A stretch of DNA of 64,000 bases from VXYK01 sp965221585 (GTDB taxonomy: Bacteria; Actinomycetota; Acidimicrobiia; Acidimicrobiales; Aldehydirespiratoraceae). The number at the start of each line of letters is the position of its first letter. The stretch's first letter is position 1. The DNA lies in assembly GCA_965221585.1 (NCBI GenBank), contig OZ244898.1, forward strand, positions 1,674,001 to 1,738,000. Reading direction: 5' to 3'. Below, piece by piece: positions 40,863-51,300 of the stretch. The position numbers and the translations under genes were made by a program. A model generated the notes under the pieces. The model did no database searches. It saw nothing but the letters and a program-made list of their open reading frames with translations, and had not been told where the DNA came from.

Positions 40863-42101
40863 TCAGGCCTCGGTCGAACCGTCGGCGTCTGATTCGGGGA
40901 GGCGGCCTGCACGGGCATGCACCTCGTATTCGTAGCGCAGCAGGGCCGCAGTGACGACCGCTCCGGCGGTGACGGCGGTGACCAGTGCCACCTCGACTCG
41001 CAGGAACGGTTCATTGGCGAAGGTGAGCGCTATCGGGAACATTGCCACGCCCACCACGTAGCCGATCACCGCCAGACGAGTGTGATCCAGTGCAACGAGC
41101 CCTAGAGACAGCGACAAGAAGACCATGAGTCCGCCTCCACTCGCCGAGAGCAGAGCCATGTCCAACGAGCCGATCTCGTCGCCGAACAGGAAGTTCACGA
41201 GCCAGGGCCCGACGAAGGCCATCACCAAGACCGCCAGCCCCGCCACACCCATCACCGCGGCAACGAGGCGGAGTTGGAGATTCCGGAATCCGTTGAGATC
41301 ATCATCGCCGGCGAGGCGGGCCAGGTTGGGAAGCAGCGCCGCGCGGACTGCCTGGAAGAAGAACAGCGGAACCCTCGAGATGATCAATCCGTTGAGGAAC
41401 ACGCCGGGCGCCTCCTCGCCCAGGTCCTTGCCGATGATCTCCATGGCGACCGGACCGACGTTGAGCAGGAAAGCCTCCGACAACGAAGCGATCAGCAGCC
41501 AGCCGAGCGCGGGCGTGACCTCCCCCAACGGGGCGGGTGGTCCCGGATTGACGAAGGGACGAAGGGATCCGACCGCCACCACCGCGGCGACCGCGAAAGC
41601 GACTGCGATCGCTGTGGCGTAGGCCCCGACCGCCTCGATCCCGATGATCGCCAGAGCACCGGCCAACAGGAGTCTGCTGCTGCCCTCGGCGGCGAAATAC
41701 GACCTGTAGCGACTGAACTCGTGCCGACCCGACAGCACACCGCGGACGCATTCGGCGCCCATGAAGCACGCCAGCGACAACATCAGCGCAACCAGCAGCG
41801 AGATCTTGTGGTCGAGCAGCCCGTCGAGGCCCAACGGCCAGGCCGCCGCCACCGCGACCTCGACAAGCAGCAGTTGCACCAGCCCGATGCGTGTCGCCTG
41901 CCGAAGAACCGGCGCGCTGCCTTCATTTCTGCTCGCACGGTTCGCGGTGGCGCGCGCTATCTCCTGCTCAAGTGGTTGGAACAGGCCCGGACCGAGGATG
42001 TAGACCAGCCCCCAGAGAACGGCGAGGCCTCCGTAGGCCGCGTCGCCGAGCGCGCGCCGGGCGACTACCAGAAATGCGTAGGTGGCGATTCCGTTGACCA
42101 C
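40863..42101 (-). CDS. Polysaccharide flippase/polymerase-like membrane protein (MATE/MVF-like)
   Basis: Integral membrane protein with about 11-12 helices over 412 residues, resembling Wzx/RfbX-type lipid-linked sugar translocases: ARRALGDAAYGGLAVLWGLVY, GPGLFQPLEQEIARATANR, and later SGRHEFSRYRSYFAAEGSSR. The first standard start, GTG 42101, falls within the first hydrophobic segment and would truncate helix 1. The frame is open upstream to an ATC at 42176, 6 nt after AGGAG, which would give (M)RKIFASLQDRSPLPEGTTA and a complete helix; I regard that as the more likely start. It belongs to the surface-polysaccharide locus on the same strand as rfbA. Confidence 0.78.
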   Translation of the reverse strand: MVNGIATYAFLVVARRALGDAAYGGLAVLWGLVYILGPGLFQPLEQEIARATANRASRNEGSAPVLRQATRIGLVQLLLVEVAVAAAWPLGLDGLLDHKISLLVALMLSLACFMGAECVRGVLSGRHEFSRYRSYFAAEGSSRLLLAGALAIIGIEAVGAYATAIAVAFAVAAVVAVGSLRPFVNPGPPAPLGEVTPALGWLLIASLSEAFLLNVGPVAMEIIGKDLGEEAPGVFLNGLIISRVPLFFFQAVRAALLPNLARLAGDDDLNGFRNLQLRLVAAVMGVAGLAVLVMAFVGPWLVNFLFGDEIGSLDMALLSASGGGLMVFLSLSLGLVALDHTRLAVIGYVVGVAMFPIALTFANEPFLRVEVALVTAVTAGAVVTAALLRYEYEVHARAGRLPESDADGSTEA

Positions 42102-42173
42102 CAGGCCGACGCCGATGGCTGTTGTACCTTCGGGGAGTGGGCTGCGGTCCTGAAGGCTCGCAAAGATCTTACG

Positions 42174-42187
42174 GATGGGACGCTCCT
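42174..42187 (-). promoter_or_regulatory. Shine-Dalgarno AGGAG with 6-nt spacing to a possible ATC start
   Basis: Minus-strand AGGAG (42187-42183), spacer CGTCCC, then ATC (42176-42174) in frame with the flippase gene. No ATG, GTG or TTG exists in that frame between the upstream stop and 42101. Confidence 0.5.
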
Positions 42188-42273
42188 GAACTCATTCACG
42201 CGTGGGTACAACGGAAAGCAGAAGCGTATCTGCGCGTCCCGCGGAGGTCGCACATACCTGCGATCAGCGCGTT

Positions 42274-43449
42274 TCAGCCACTCCCAGCGGGTGTGAACTG
42301 GGGCATGCAGAGCCCGTCGAGTTCGGTGACCTCGATTCGGTCGCGGTTCTCCCAGGTGACCTGGTTGTCGGGGTCGACACGGAGCTTGAACTCTCGAAAG
42401 CTCATTTCCAGAGCGTCGAAGGCGACCAGGCGACCTCGCAGCGGTTCGCCCACTCCCAGCAGCAGCTTGAGCGCTTCGAGTGCCTGGATGCTCCCGACGA
42501 TGCCGGGCAGGACCCCGAGTACTCCCGCTTCGGCGCATGACGGTGCCATCTCGGCTGGGGGTGGTTCGGGCAGCATGTCTCTGTAGGTGGGTCCCTGGCG
42601 CGGGTCGAAGACGGTGATCTGGCCTTCGAAACGGAAGATCGAGCCGTGGACGACCGGTATCCCGAGTTTCACGCTGGCGTCGTTGAGAAGGTAGCGGCTC
42701 GGGAAGTTGTCGGCCCCGTCGACCACTACGTCGTAGCCGGCGAGGATCTCCATGATGTTGTCGGCACCGAGTCGTACGTCGTAGGTCACCACATCGACGT
42801 CGGGGTTGAGGCCGGTGAGGGTCTTCTTGGCCGAGTCGACCTTGCGCTCCCCTATCCGGTCGGTGTTGTGCAGGATCTGCCGTTGGAGGTTCGACTCGTC
42901 GACGACGTCCATGTCGATGATGCCCAGGGTCCCGACGCCGGCCGCGGCCAGGTACAGCGCTGCGGGAGAGCCGAGCCCTCCGGCGCCGAGCAGCAGCACC
43001 TTGGAGTTGAGCAGCGTCAACTGACCCTCTTCGCCGACTTCGGGGACTAGCAGATGTCGCTGATAGCGACTGCGTTGCTCGGGTGTGAGCGTGCGGGGCC
43101 TGTTCCAGGGGCGACCCTCGTCCTTCCATTTGTTGAACCCACCGTCCATCGAGACGGTGTTGGGGTAGCCGAGGTGTTCGAGGGTCTGCACGGCGAACGC
43201 TGAGCGCACGCCGCCTGCGCACATGACCACCATCGGTCGCTGGCGGTCGGGGACGCGGTTCTCGATGTTGGACTCGAGTTGTCCGCGGGGAATGTGGAGG
43301 GAGTCGGGAATCGCTCCCTGTTCGTATTCGTCGGGCTCGCGTACATCGAGCAGCAGGTATCCCTGATCGAGAAGTTCCTGCCCGCCTGCTGTGTCGACCT
43401 CGGTGATCGACGCTTTCGCTTGCTGGAGAAGCTGACGGAAACTGGCCAT
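42274..43449 (-). CDS. Rhodanese-ThiF/MoeB fusion (sulfur-carrier adenylyltransferase)
   Basis: E1-like enzyme that adenylates the C-terminus of a sulfur-carrier protein (MoaD/ThiS/CysO type). Residues 12-115 are a rhodanese domain with the active loop MCAGGVRSAF (Cys77); residues about 125-391 are the ThiF domain with LTPEQRSRYQRHLLVPEVGE, VLLLGAGGLGSPAALYLAAA and DVVVDGADNFPSRYLLND. This order is the reverse of MoeZ/MOCS3, where rhodanese is C-terminal. The C-terminal zinc site is incomplete: where CxxC is expected the text reads DPDNQVTWEN, and only a single late Cys (LDGLCMPQ) remains. TAGGGT 7 nt before the ATG suggests a leaderless transcript. Confidence 0.88.
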   Translation of the reverse strand: MASFRQLLQQAKASITEVDTAGGQELLDQGYLLLDVREPDEYEQGAIPDSLHIPRGQLESNIENRVPDRQRPMVVMCAGGVRSAFAVQTLEHLGYPNTVSMDGGFNKWKDEGRPWNRPRTLTPEQRSRYQRHLLVPEVGEEGQLTLLNSKVLLLGAGGLGSPAALYLAAAGVGTLGIIDMDVVDESNLQRQILHNTDRIGERKVDSAKKTLTGLNPDVDVVTYDVRLGADNIMEILAGYDVVVDGADNFPSRYLLNDASVKLGIPVVHGSIFRFEGQITVFDPRQGPTYRDMLPEPPPAEMAPSCAEAGVLGVLPGIVGSIQALEALKLLLGVGEPLRGRLVAFDALEMSFREFKLRVDPDNQVTWENRDRIEVTELDGLCMPQFTPAGSG

Positions 43450-43456
43450 GCCCTAA

Positions 43457-43462
43457 ACCCTA
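43457..43462 (-). promoter_or_regulatory. -10 element of the rhodanese-ThiF gene
   Basis: Minus-strand TAGGGT ends 7 nt before ATG 43449; no Shine-Dalgarno. It lies between the sirtuin stop and this gene. Confidence 0.45.
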
Positions 43463-43467
43463 CCCAC

Positions 43468-44268
43468 TCAGTCAGGATTTCCCATCATGCCGACGATGAG
43501 GGGAAGCGCATCGCTGATCGACTCCTGCAGCACGATGTCGGCGATGCTGTCGAACGGTGTCGGCTCTGCGTTGAGGATCACGATCCGAGCGCCGTGGTTG
43601 TGTGCGATCGGAACGGTCTGGTTGATCGGATGGACAGTCAACGAGGTCCCCACGGCCAGGAACAGATCCGCCTCCGTGGCTGCCCGCTCGGAGAGGTGCA
43701 GATTGACAGGATCGAGGGCCTGCCCGAAAGAGACGGTCGCGGACTTCAGGATTCCACCGCACATCGGGCAGGGAGGGTCTTCCTCTCCTGCCCTTACCCG
43801 CTCCAGGACGACCTCCATCTCCGCACGCCAGTCACACGACAGGCACGCCGCCTTGCGAGTCGTGCCATGTATCTCGACGACCTTGGAAGGGTCGCTTCCG
43901 GCCCGCTGATGCAGTTCGTCGATGTTCTGGGTGATCAGCGTGTGGAGCTTCCCCCTGCTTTCGAGGTGCACGAGTGCCCGATGCCCGACATTGGGTTCAA
44001 CGTCAGCCCATAGCTGACCGGCGGCGCGGCTCGCCCAGTTTGCCTTGCGGACCGCCGGGTCGTTCACGTAGTAACGAATGTTGGATGCCTTCTCGGCTTC
44101 GGGATTCTTGGTCCAGAGTCCCTGCGGACCTCGGAAGTCGGGTATTCCCGAGTCGGTGGAAATCCCGGCTCCGGTCAAGACCGCGATCGCGCTCGCCTCG
44201 TCGATCATCTCTCGGGCACGGTTGATGCCGCTGTGGTTCGTGGGCGTTTCGGATGTGGGATCGACCAT
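43468..44268 (-). CDS. cobB: NAD-dependent protein deacylase (sirtuin)
   Basis: Removes acyl groups from lysines using NAD. AVLTGAGISTDSGIPDFRGP binds NAD, TQNIDELHQRAG and the catalytic His in VVEIHGTTRKAACLSC follow, with zinc ligands CLSC and CPMC, then SFGQALDP and LAVGTSLTVHP. ATG 44268 gives 266 residues, and TATTCT sits exactly 6 nt upstream; the longer frame is rejected. As actinobacterial acyl-CoA synthetases are often controlled by lysine acylation, the synthetase elsewhere in the window could be a client (speculative). Confidence 0.94.
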   Translation of the reverse strand: MVDPTSETPTNHSGINRAREMIDEASAIAVLTGAGISTDSGIPDFRGPQGLWTKNPEAEKASNIRYYVNDPAVRKANWASRAAGQLWADVEPNVGHRALVHLESRGKLHTLITQNIDELHQRAGSDPSKVVEIHGTTRKAACLSCDWRAEMEVVLERVRAGEEDPPCPMCGGILKSATVSFGQALDPVNLHLSERAATEADLFLAVGTSLTVHPINQTVPIAHNHGARIVILNAEPTPFDSIADIVLQESISDALPLIVGMMGNPD

Positions 44269-44274
44269 CGCTAG

Positions 44275-44280
44275 AGAATA
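44275..44280 (-). promoter_or_regulatory. -10 element of the sirtuin gene
   Basis: Minus-strand TATTCT ends 6 nt before ATG 44268. Identical hexamer and spacing to the pepA promoter at 56554. Confidence 0.55.
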
Positions 44281-44338
44281 GGTCACACAGGCCGGCCACG
44301 ACTTCCGGGCAGGCAAGCGACTGATTCAACGAAATAGA

Positions 44339-44366
44339 TTGACATATAACCAAATAGCGTTATACT
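44339..44366 (+). promoter_or_regulatory. Consensus-like promoter with overlapping inverted repeat (candidate operator)
   Basis: TTGACA (44339-44344), 16-nt spacer, TATACT (44361-44366). Inside the spacer and overlapping the -10 is the inverted repeat TATAAC (44345-44350) / GTTATA (44359-44364). The downstream ATG 44414 has GGGAG 8 nt upstream, so this transcript has a leader of roughly 40 nt. By far the strongest promoter sequence seen in the window. Confidence 0.7.
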
Positions 44367-44413
44367 GCCGCCCGGCGAGCAAACTGGCGCGACACGAACG
44401 GCGGGAGAATCTC

Positions 44414-45043
44414 ATGGAATCACCAACACTGGCGTTGGCACCCTCATTGAAGCAGCTTCGGGTCACCGCGTGGAGCGATCCGATAATCGACCGACTCGGC
44501 CACGACCCCCGATCCCTGTATGTCGAGAAGTTCTGGCTCGGGGTGCTCGGCCCGACCACGATTCTGTTGTTGAGGCACTGCGCGGCGTTCTTCGAGGAGT
44601 CCCCGGATGGTTTCGACCTCGACTTCAAGGCGACGGCCTCGGCGCTCGGACTGGGACGGAAGATCGGGCGTGCAGGTCCGCTGACACGCAGCTTTGAACG
44701 GGCTTGCCGCTTCAGCGTCGTCCGGTCACTGTCGCCCACCGCGATCGAAGTGAGGCGCCGGATTCCTCCGCTCAACCTCCAGCAGGTCAGTCGCCTGTCG
44801 CCGCACCGCCGGCACGAACACGCGGCTTTCGTTGAGGGCGAGCTGCGTTTGAACGATGAGGCGATCAAGCGCCGGGCGCGGCGCTTGGCGCTGGGCCTGG
44901 TGGAATGCGGCGACGCGGTCGACGACGCCGAACTCCAGCTGGGTCGTTGGCGGTTTCACCCGTCGATAGCCGCGGACGCGGTTCGCTGGGCTTGGGACCA
45001 GCACCACGGACCGCTCGACGGAATAGCCAACAGTTCGAACTGA
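44414..45043 (+). CDS. Conserved hypothetical protein, probable helical DNA-associated protein
   Basis: 209 residues. Recognisable as a recurring actinobacterial hypothetical (WSDPIIDRLGHDPRSLYVEKF near the start, GPTTILLLRHCAAFFE, LDFKATASALGLGRKIGRAG, VRRRIPPLNLQQVSRLSPHR) but without an assigned function. The segment ATASALGLG and the Arg-rich stretch after it resemble a helix-turn-helix, and the protein is basic, with no membrane helix. The start is ATG 44414 with a clear GGGAG; the longer frame from 44339 begins inside the promoter and is rejected. An operator-like inverted repeat over its promoter suggests tight, possibly self-regulated expression. Convergent with the acyl carrier protein gene. 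Confidence 0.75.
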   Translation: MESPTLALAPSLKQLRVTAWSDPIIDRLGHDPRSLYVEKFWLGVLGPTTILLLRHCAAFFEESPDGFDLDFKATASALGLGRKIGRAGPLTRSFERACRFSVVRSLSPTAIEVRRRIPPLNLQQVSRLSPHRRHEHAAFVEGELRLNDEAIKRRARRLALGLVECGDAVDDAELQLGRWRFHPSIAADAVRWAWDQHHGPLDGIANSSN

Positions 45044-45076
45044 CCTGGGCTGGTCAGGTCGGAGTCGTCGAGAGGT

Positions 45077-45316
45077 TCAGCCGGCGTCGAGGTGGTCGAT
45101 CAGGTCCTGGGGAGTCAGCAGATCGGCGAACTCTTCAGCCGAGATGTCTGTGCCGAACTCCTCATTCACCTTGCGCCAGAACGCCACGATGTCCGACGAC
45201 GAAACACCGGCTTCTGCGACGTTGCGCGTCAGGTCCAGAGGCTGTCCTTGGTCCCGCCCCTCAACCTCCAAGGTCTGATCAACGATTGCTCTAATGCGTT
45301 CTTCGGTCGAAGACAT
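45077..45316 (-). CDS. Free-standing acyl carrier protein
   Basis: 79-residue carrier protein, a four-helix phosphopantetheine domain. In the usual motif G-x-D-S-L the sequence reads AGVSSSDIVAF: Ser40 aligns with the phosphopantetheinylated serine, but the preceding Asp is Ser39 and the following Leu is Ser41. The C-terminal helix VNEEFGTDISAEEFADLLTP is standard. AGGAG lies 6 nt before ATG 45316. It is 80 nt downstream of the large polyketide synthase on the same strand and is the obvious carrier partner for that enzyme's C-terminal ketosynthase, which has no ACP of its own. Confidence 0.85.
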   Translation of the reverse strand: MSSTEERIRAIVDQTLEVEGRDQGQPLDLTRNVAEAGVSSSDIVAFWRKVNEEFGTDISAEEFADLLTPQDLIDHLDAG

Positions 45317-45396
45317 CCATTACTCCTTTGCCGGATCGAAAGCGTGCAAAGTGTAGCAAGGGGCACGCGAATGTCAATCACCCGAAACAGTTCAGG

Positions 45397-48300
45397 TCAG
45401 TTCGGTGCTTCGATCCAGAACCGGCGTCGCTGAAACGGATAGTCAGGTAGCGAGATTCGCCGTCGTGTCTCCTGGTGGAACAGCAATTCAAACTGAGGAG
45501 AGCGACCCTGCATGTACTCTGCCGCCGCCAGCGCGACCAGATCTTCGCCGGTCTCGTCAATCGGTGCGTCGGCATGGGAAGGGTGCTGCGGGTCGTCTCC
45601 GGTCTCGACGAGTTCACTGAGTTGGCGACGCAGCGATTCCAGATCGCTGAACACCAGTGCCGCACGATGCGAGAAATGGCTGCGTCCGCAGCTGGCGGTC
45701 CAGGCCATGTCGGAGAGCAACGGATCGGTTGCCGAAGGAGCCTCGGAAGGCTCAACCCCATGTTCGTCAAGCCAGCCAAGATACCGCTCGGCCAGCTGTG
45801 CCAATGCCTCCGGGGTCTTGGCCGACAAGGGCAGCAGCCGTGTCTCGGATCGCTGGGGCACGTCCGCAGTCGCGTCCTCCGCTGCCACGGTCTGCGCTGA
45901 TCCCACCGGACGCCACGAGCTATCGGATACGGCAGAGTCCTGCGGTGTCGCCTCGTAGCCCTCGACCACGATGTGGGCATTGGCGCCGGATATGCCGAAC
46001 GAATTCACAGCTGCCATCGGTAAGCGATCAGCGTCTCGGGGCCAGCTCATTGCCTCCGATGCCACCCTCAGCGGCATTCGATCCCAATTGATCTCCGGAC
46101 TCGGATCGCTGAAGTTGAGCTGCTTAGGCACCATCCGATGCCTCATCCCCAGCACGACCTTGATCAAGCCGGCCATCGCCGAGGCGGACTCCAGATGCCC
46201 GATGTTGGTCTTCACCGAGCCGATCCACAGCGGTTGATCCTCCGCGCGTCCCCTGCCGTAGACCGCCGCGATTGCGTCTGCTTCGACCGCGTCCCCTACC
46301 GCAGTGCCCGTGCCGTGGGCTTCCACGTAGTGGATTTCGCTCGGTGTGGCGCCGGCACGGCTCAATGCTTCGGCCATGACCTGCCCCTGGGCCCGTCCGC
46401 TTGGCACGGTGAGCGCCAAACCCGTACCGCTCTGGTTCACCGCCGAGCCTCGGATGACTCCCCAGATTCGATCACCGTCCGCCTCGGCGTCCGCGAGCCG
46501 CTTCAACACCACAACACCGCAACCTTCACCTCGCACATAGCCATCGGCTGAGGCATCAAATGAACTGCACTGCCCTTTCGTCGACAGCATTCCAGACACT
46601 TCGAGTGCTCTGGTGATCGAGGGCGACAGGATCGCGTTGACTCCCCCGACCAGGCCGAGGTCGATTTCTCCGCGCCGCAGACTCTCCGACGCTTGATGGA
46701 CGGCGAACAACGATGATGCACAGGCCAGGTCCAACGGCATCGCGGGACCTTCGAATCCCAGCGTGAAGGCGACCCGGCCGACAGTCACGCTCCCGGTCGT
46801 GTTGAGTTGTACTCCGCTCAGCCCGGTCTTGTCGATCAAGCTGCGGTATTCGCTGGCTCCGACCCCGACGTAGACTCCGCTGCGGCTGCCCTTCAGTCGG
46901 GCAGGATCGATCGCCGCGTCCTCGATGGCTTTCCAGGATGTCTCCAACAACAACCTCTGCAACGGGTCGACCGTCTGCGCCTCCTTCGGGGAGATCCGAA
47001 AGAAGGCTGGGTCGAAGCAGTCGATTCGATCGACGAACGACCCTCTTCGATATGCGGCATCGGCCGCGGCCGGGTCGCCTGGAAGTCCGTCCCAGATGCC
47101 GCCGTCCTGGCGGCCGTCGGTGACGGTGTTCTCTCCGTCAGCCAGAAGGCACCAATAGGCAGCCAAGTCCTCCGCTCCAGGGAAGCGGCAGGCCATGCCC
47201 ACAATGGCGATCCCGTCTGTCTCTGATGCTGCGGGTGAACGCGACGGAATCTCTACGAGCGGTTCGGGTTCTTCGTCAAGTTCGACAACCTCGCCACCCT
47301 GACCGAACTCGGAGGCGAGGAAACCAGCCAGGCCGTTCACGTCGGGATAGTTGAACACGGCGGTGTTGGACACCGTGCATTCACCTGCGAAGGCACGGTT
47401 GAGGCGATTGCGAAGTTCCACCACCATCAGGGAGTCCATGCCCAGGTCGGCAAACTCGGCCGTCTCCGATGGCAGTTCGGGCAGGCGCATCACCGTGCGA
47501 AGCTCGCGTTGCAGGAAAGCGGCGAGTATCTGCTCGCGTTCGCCGGCGGCGGCAGCTTGGAGGTCTGCGAGGATGTCGGTCGATGAGTCCGTCTCGCCGC
47601 CCGAAGCGTCGACCGTGGCGGCCACCAGGTCACACAGCAGCGAAGACTCGGCGTCAGGGCCGTTGGCGACCACCTGCCAGTCGACCGCCGCCACCATGCC
47701 CATGGTGACGTCCTGTCGAACGAGGTGGTCGAAGGCTCTGATCCCCTGATCCGGGGTGATCCAACCAGTGCCTGCCGCCTCCAGCTGCCGGGCTATTCGT
47801 TCGCGGTGCTCTTCTGCCTCCCCGAGCCCGGACCACGCGCCCCAGGCGATCGCCTGTCCGGCCAGGCCCAGCGACCGACGGTGAGCGGCAAGTTGGTCCA
47901 AGAACGCATTGGCCGCAGCGTGGTTGGACTGCCCCCGGTTGCCCATCACGCCGGCAACGCTGGAGAACAGCACGAACAGGTCCAGATCACGCCCCTCGGT
48001 GGCTCGGTGCAGATGCCAGGCCCCCAGGATCTTGGGCCACAGCACGTCTTGGAACTTCTCCCAGGTCTGATTGGCCAGAGCACCGTCCGAGAGAACCCCC
48101 ACGCTGTGGATCACGCCGGCGAGCGGCGGCAGATCCTCGTCGATGCGGGCCAGCATGGCGTCAACGGCCGCCGGGTCGGTCACATCAGCCAGTTCCACAG
48201 TCACCGCCACGCCCCGCTCGCGCAGTTCGTTGATGGCTTCGGCAGCCTCAGGATCCGGTTCCCGCCGTCCGTTCAAGACGATGGCCCCCGCGCCTCGATC

Positions 48301-51300
48301 GGCCAGCCAGTCGGCAACAGCAGTACCGATCCCGCCCAATCCTCCGGTGACCAGATAAGTCCGGTCGTCGCGCAGCCGTCCGCGCTCCACCGCGGAGTTG
48401 GCCAGGACGATCTTGCCGATGTGTCTGGCATCCTGCATGAATTTTATTGCCGAGCCCGCTTCGGGGAGCGACCATCGGGTATGCACCAGGGGCGACAATT
48501 CACCGGCACGCAGGCGGTCCATCAAGCGTTGCAAGGCGTCGCCAGGTGTTGCCGGGTCGATCTCCTTGAGTATGTCGAGTTCCAGGATCCAGTAGCCGAC
48601 ATCGGGTCGTTGCGCCGCCATCTCCTCCTTGCTGAGGATGTCGACCCGGGCCATTTCGACGAAACGCCCGCCCTCGGCCAAACAGGAGAGGCTGGCGTCA
48701 ATGAAGCCAGGACCTGTCAGGCTGTTCAGCACCACGTCGACTCCTCGACCTCCGGTGGCCTCGAGGATCTGTTCGCCGAAGGAGGTCTGGCGACTGTCGA
48801 ACACATGCTCGACTCCCAGCGACCGTAGATACGGTTGTTTCGGGGTGCTGGTCGTGGCGAAGACTTCGGCTCCAGCGGCCTGGGCCAACTGGACTGCCGC
48901 CAGACCCACCCCTCCGGTGCCCGCATGGATGAGCACCCGCTCGCCGGCGGACAACTCGGCGAAATCGAACGACAACAGAGCGGAGACGAACGCGGTCGGG
49001 ATTGTGGCCAGCGCCGTCAGGGCAATGGACTCGGGGGCGTGGGCAACCATCTCGTAGCGGGTAACGACTTCTGAACCGAACGTCCCGAATGCCAGCCCCA
49101 CCACCCGGTCCCCGACCGCGAAGTCGGATGCCTTTGAGCCGACCTCGACGATCCGGCCGCAGAACTCTGCGCCGAGGCGCCCCTCCTCGATGAGACCGAG
49201 AGCGCGGGACAGGTCCCAGAAATTGAGCCCTGCGGCTTCGACTGCTACGCGCACCTCGTCAGCTTCAAGCTCGAGGAACGGACAGGGTCCGACGCTTATG
49301 CCTTCGAGAACACCGTTCGGGTCGGGTTCCATCAGCCAGTTCAGTGCTCCGGCGGGTTCGGGCAGGGCCGGTCGAGCAGAGGCGACACCCTCACGGGACA
49401 GGCGGGCAACCTGACGCAGCCCCATGCGATAGGCGATGTGGGTCTCGCTGTCGGGGTGGAGCAGTTCGTTGGCCAGTTCCGAGAGCATCGGCTCACGGCC
49501 GGGGTCCAGATCGATCATCCGCACGCCCAGCTGCGGCGCTTCGCGGGCCGCCACCTTGCCGAGTCCCCAGAGCTGCGAACTGGCGATGCCCTCGGCGGGT
49601 TCATGCTCCAACACCTGCGCGCCGCGGGTTATCAGCCAGACACCGACCGTCGGCGCGGCGTCGGCGTCGGTGACTCCTTGCAGCAGTGCCAGCGCGCTCC
49701 TGGTGCAACGGGTCACGTCGCTCGCGAACTCCTCGCTGCTCACGTCGAACCCACGACCGTCCAAAGAACCGAGATGCACCACCCCGCGAAGCGTTGCTTC
49801 AGGCCCGAGCCGTTCAAACAGCGACCGCCACGCTTCACGTCGGTGGATCGGCAGCGAGACTTCGACCACTCCTGGCCCTCTCGGCAACGGTCCGGGGCCC
49901 GCCGGGTCGCCCTCGTCGAAGTCGCTGTCGCTGACCAGAACAACAGTCTGGTTCCGGGCCGACAGCTCTGAGCCCAGGGCTTCGGCTGTGCCGTCCGAAT
50001 CGGCCGCGACGATCCACGTACCAGCCAGTTCCTTGACTTCGGTCGGGCCATGGGCGACGATCACGCCGCGGTCCGGCTCGACCGAGGTGTCGGATCTGTC
50101 GACGCCGAGCACCGTGCTCGCAGCGAATCCCGCTTCGCTGAGTGCCTGCTCCCAGACGTCTGGTCCGGCCAGGGCATGGTGCGGGCGGCAGTCGTCGGCG
50201 AACCGCCACCATCCGTCAAGCTGACCGAAGGTCAAGTCCATCCACCCACGGCCGCGCAGGTTCTCCAGTGCCACCAGGCAACCCGACGGTACGAGCAGCC
50301 GCCGACAGTGGTCCAGGGTCTCGTTCAGATATCGAGTTGCATGCAAGACGTTGGAGGCGATGACCAGGTCGTATCCGTGGTTGTCGAAGCCCTGTTCGAT
50401 GGGGTCGACTTCGATGTCGAGCACTCGATACTCGATCGAGGCTTCCGGCCCGCCGAATCGTTCCTCGGCCCCAGCGAAGAACCCTGCGGAGATGTCGGTG
50501 TAGATGTAGTCGTAGGGTCGGTCCCCGAGCACAGGCAGTACCGACGCTGTGGCCGACCCGGTGCCCGCTCCAACCTCGAGCACACGCAGCCTGCGGCCCT
50601 CCGGCAGATCGGCAAGCACTGCAGCGACGGCGTCCTGCAGCATCTGGTTGGCGGCGCGGGCCACTGGAGCCTTGAGGTAGAAGTCGGCCGCGCTCGGCTC
50701 ACCGCTGCTGAACAGCAGGGTCAGCGGATCGGCCTCGCCCACGAGCACGTCGGGCAGCGCGGCGGCGCTGCGCTTGAAAACGCCGATCTCGACGGAACCA
50801 TGCGGGTACTGCCGCTCCATCCATTCGGCGAGCTCCTCGGGATCGTCTGAGAGCACGTCGGGAAGCGCGTCCTGAGATCCGACCGCCACGACGAATCGCT
50901 CGCCGTCTTCGGTGAGCACCCCGGCTTTGGCCAGCATCTCCAGCATCCGACGAAACAGCCGCTGGTGCTCCGGCAGAACCCCCAGAAGATGCCGCAGTTC
51001 CTCAGCTTCGACCGTCTCACCTTCAATCAGGTCCCAACCGAGACGGTCCATTGCCGCACGGGCATACGACCAGGAGAGCCGCTCGAGGTCCGACGACAAC
51101 GAGTCATTGGTCTGAGCCCCGACCTGCTCGGCCGACAGGTAATGCGAGAACGATTCTGAATTCGCAGCAACACTTTGGGGGCTCGGGAAGAAGTCCGCCG
51201 GCACCATCGCCTCGGGAAGCGCAAGATCCTTCCAGACGATCTCGTAGAGAAGGTCGTCGAGCCCTCCGGCTGCTGAGAGCATCGCTGCCCGCGTGGCCCG

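Noticed and set aside
15163..44280. Riboswitches upstream of gcv, cob or metabolic operons
   Set aside because: The gaps are too short (mostly under 50 nt with leaderless starts) and no conserved glycine or cobalamin aptamer pieces were seen.
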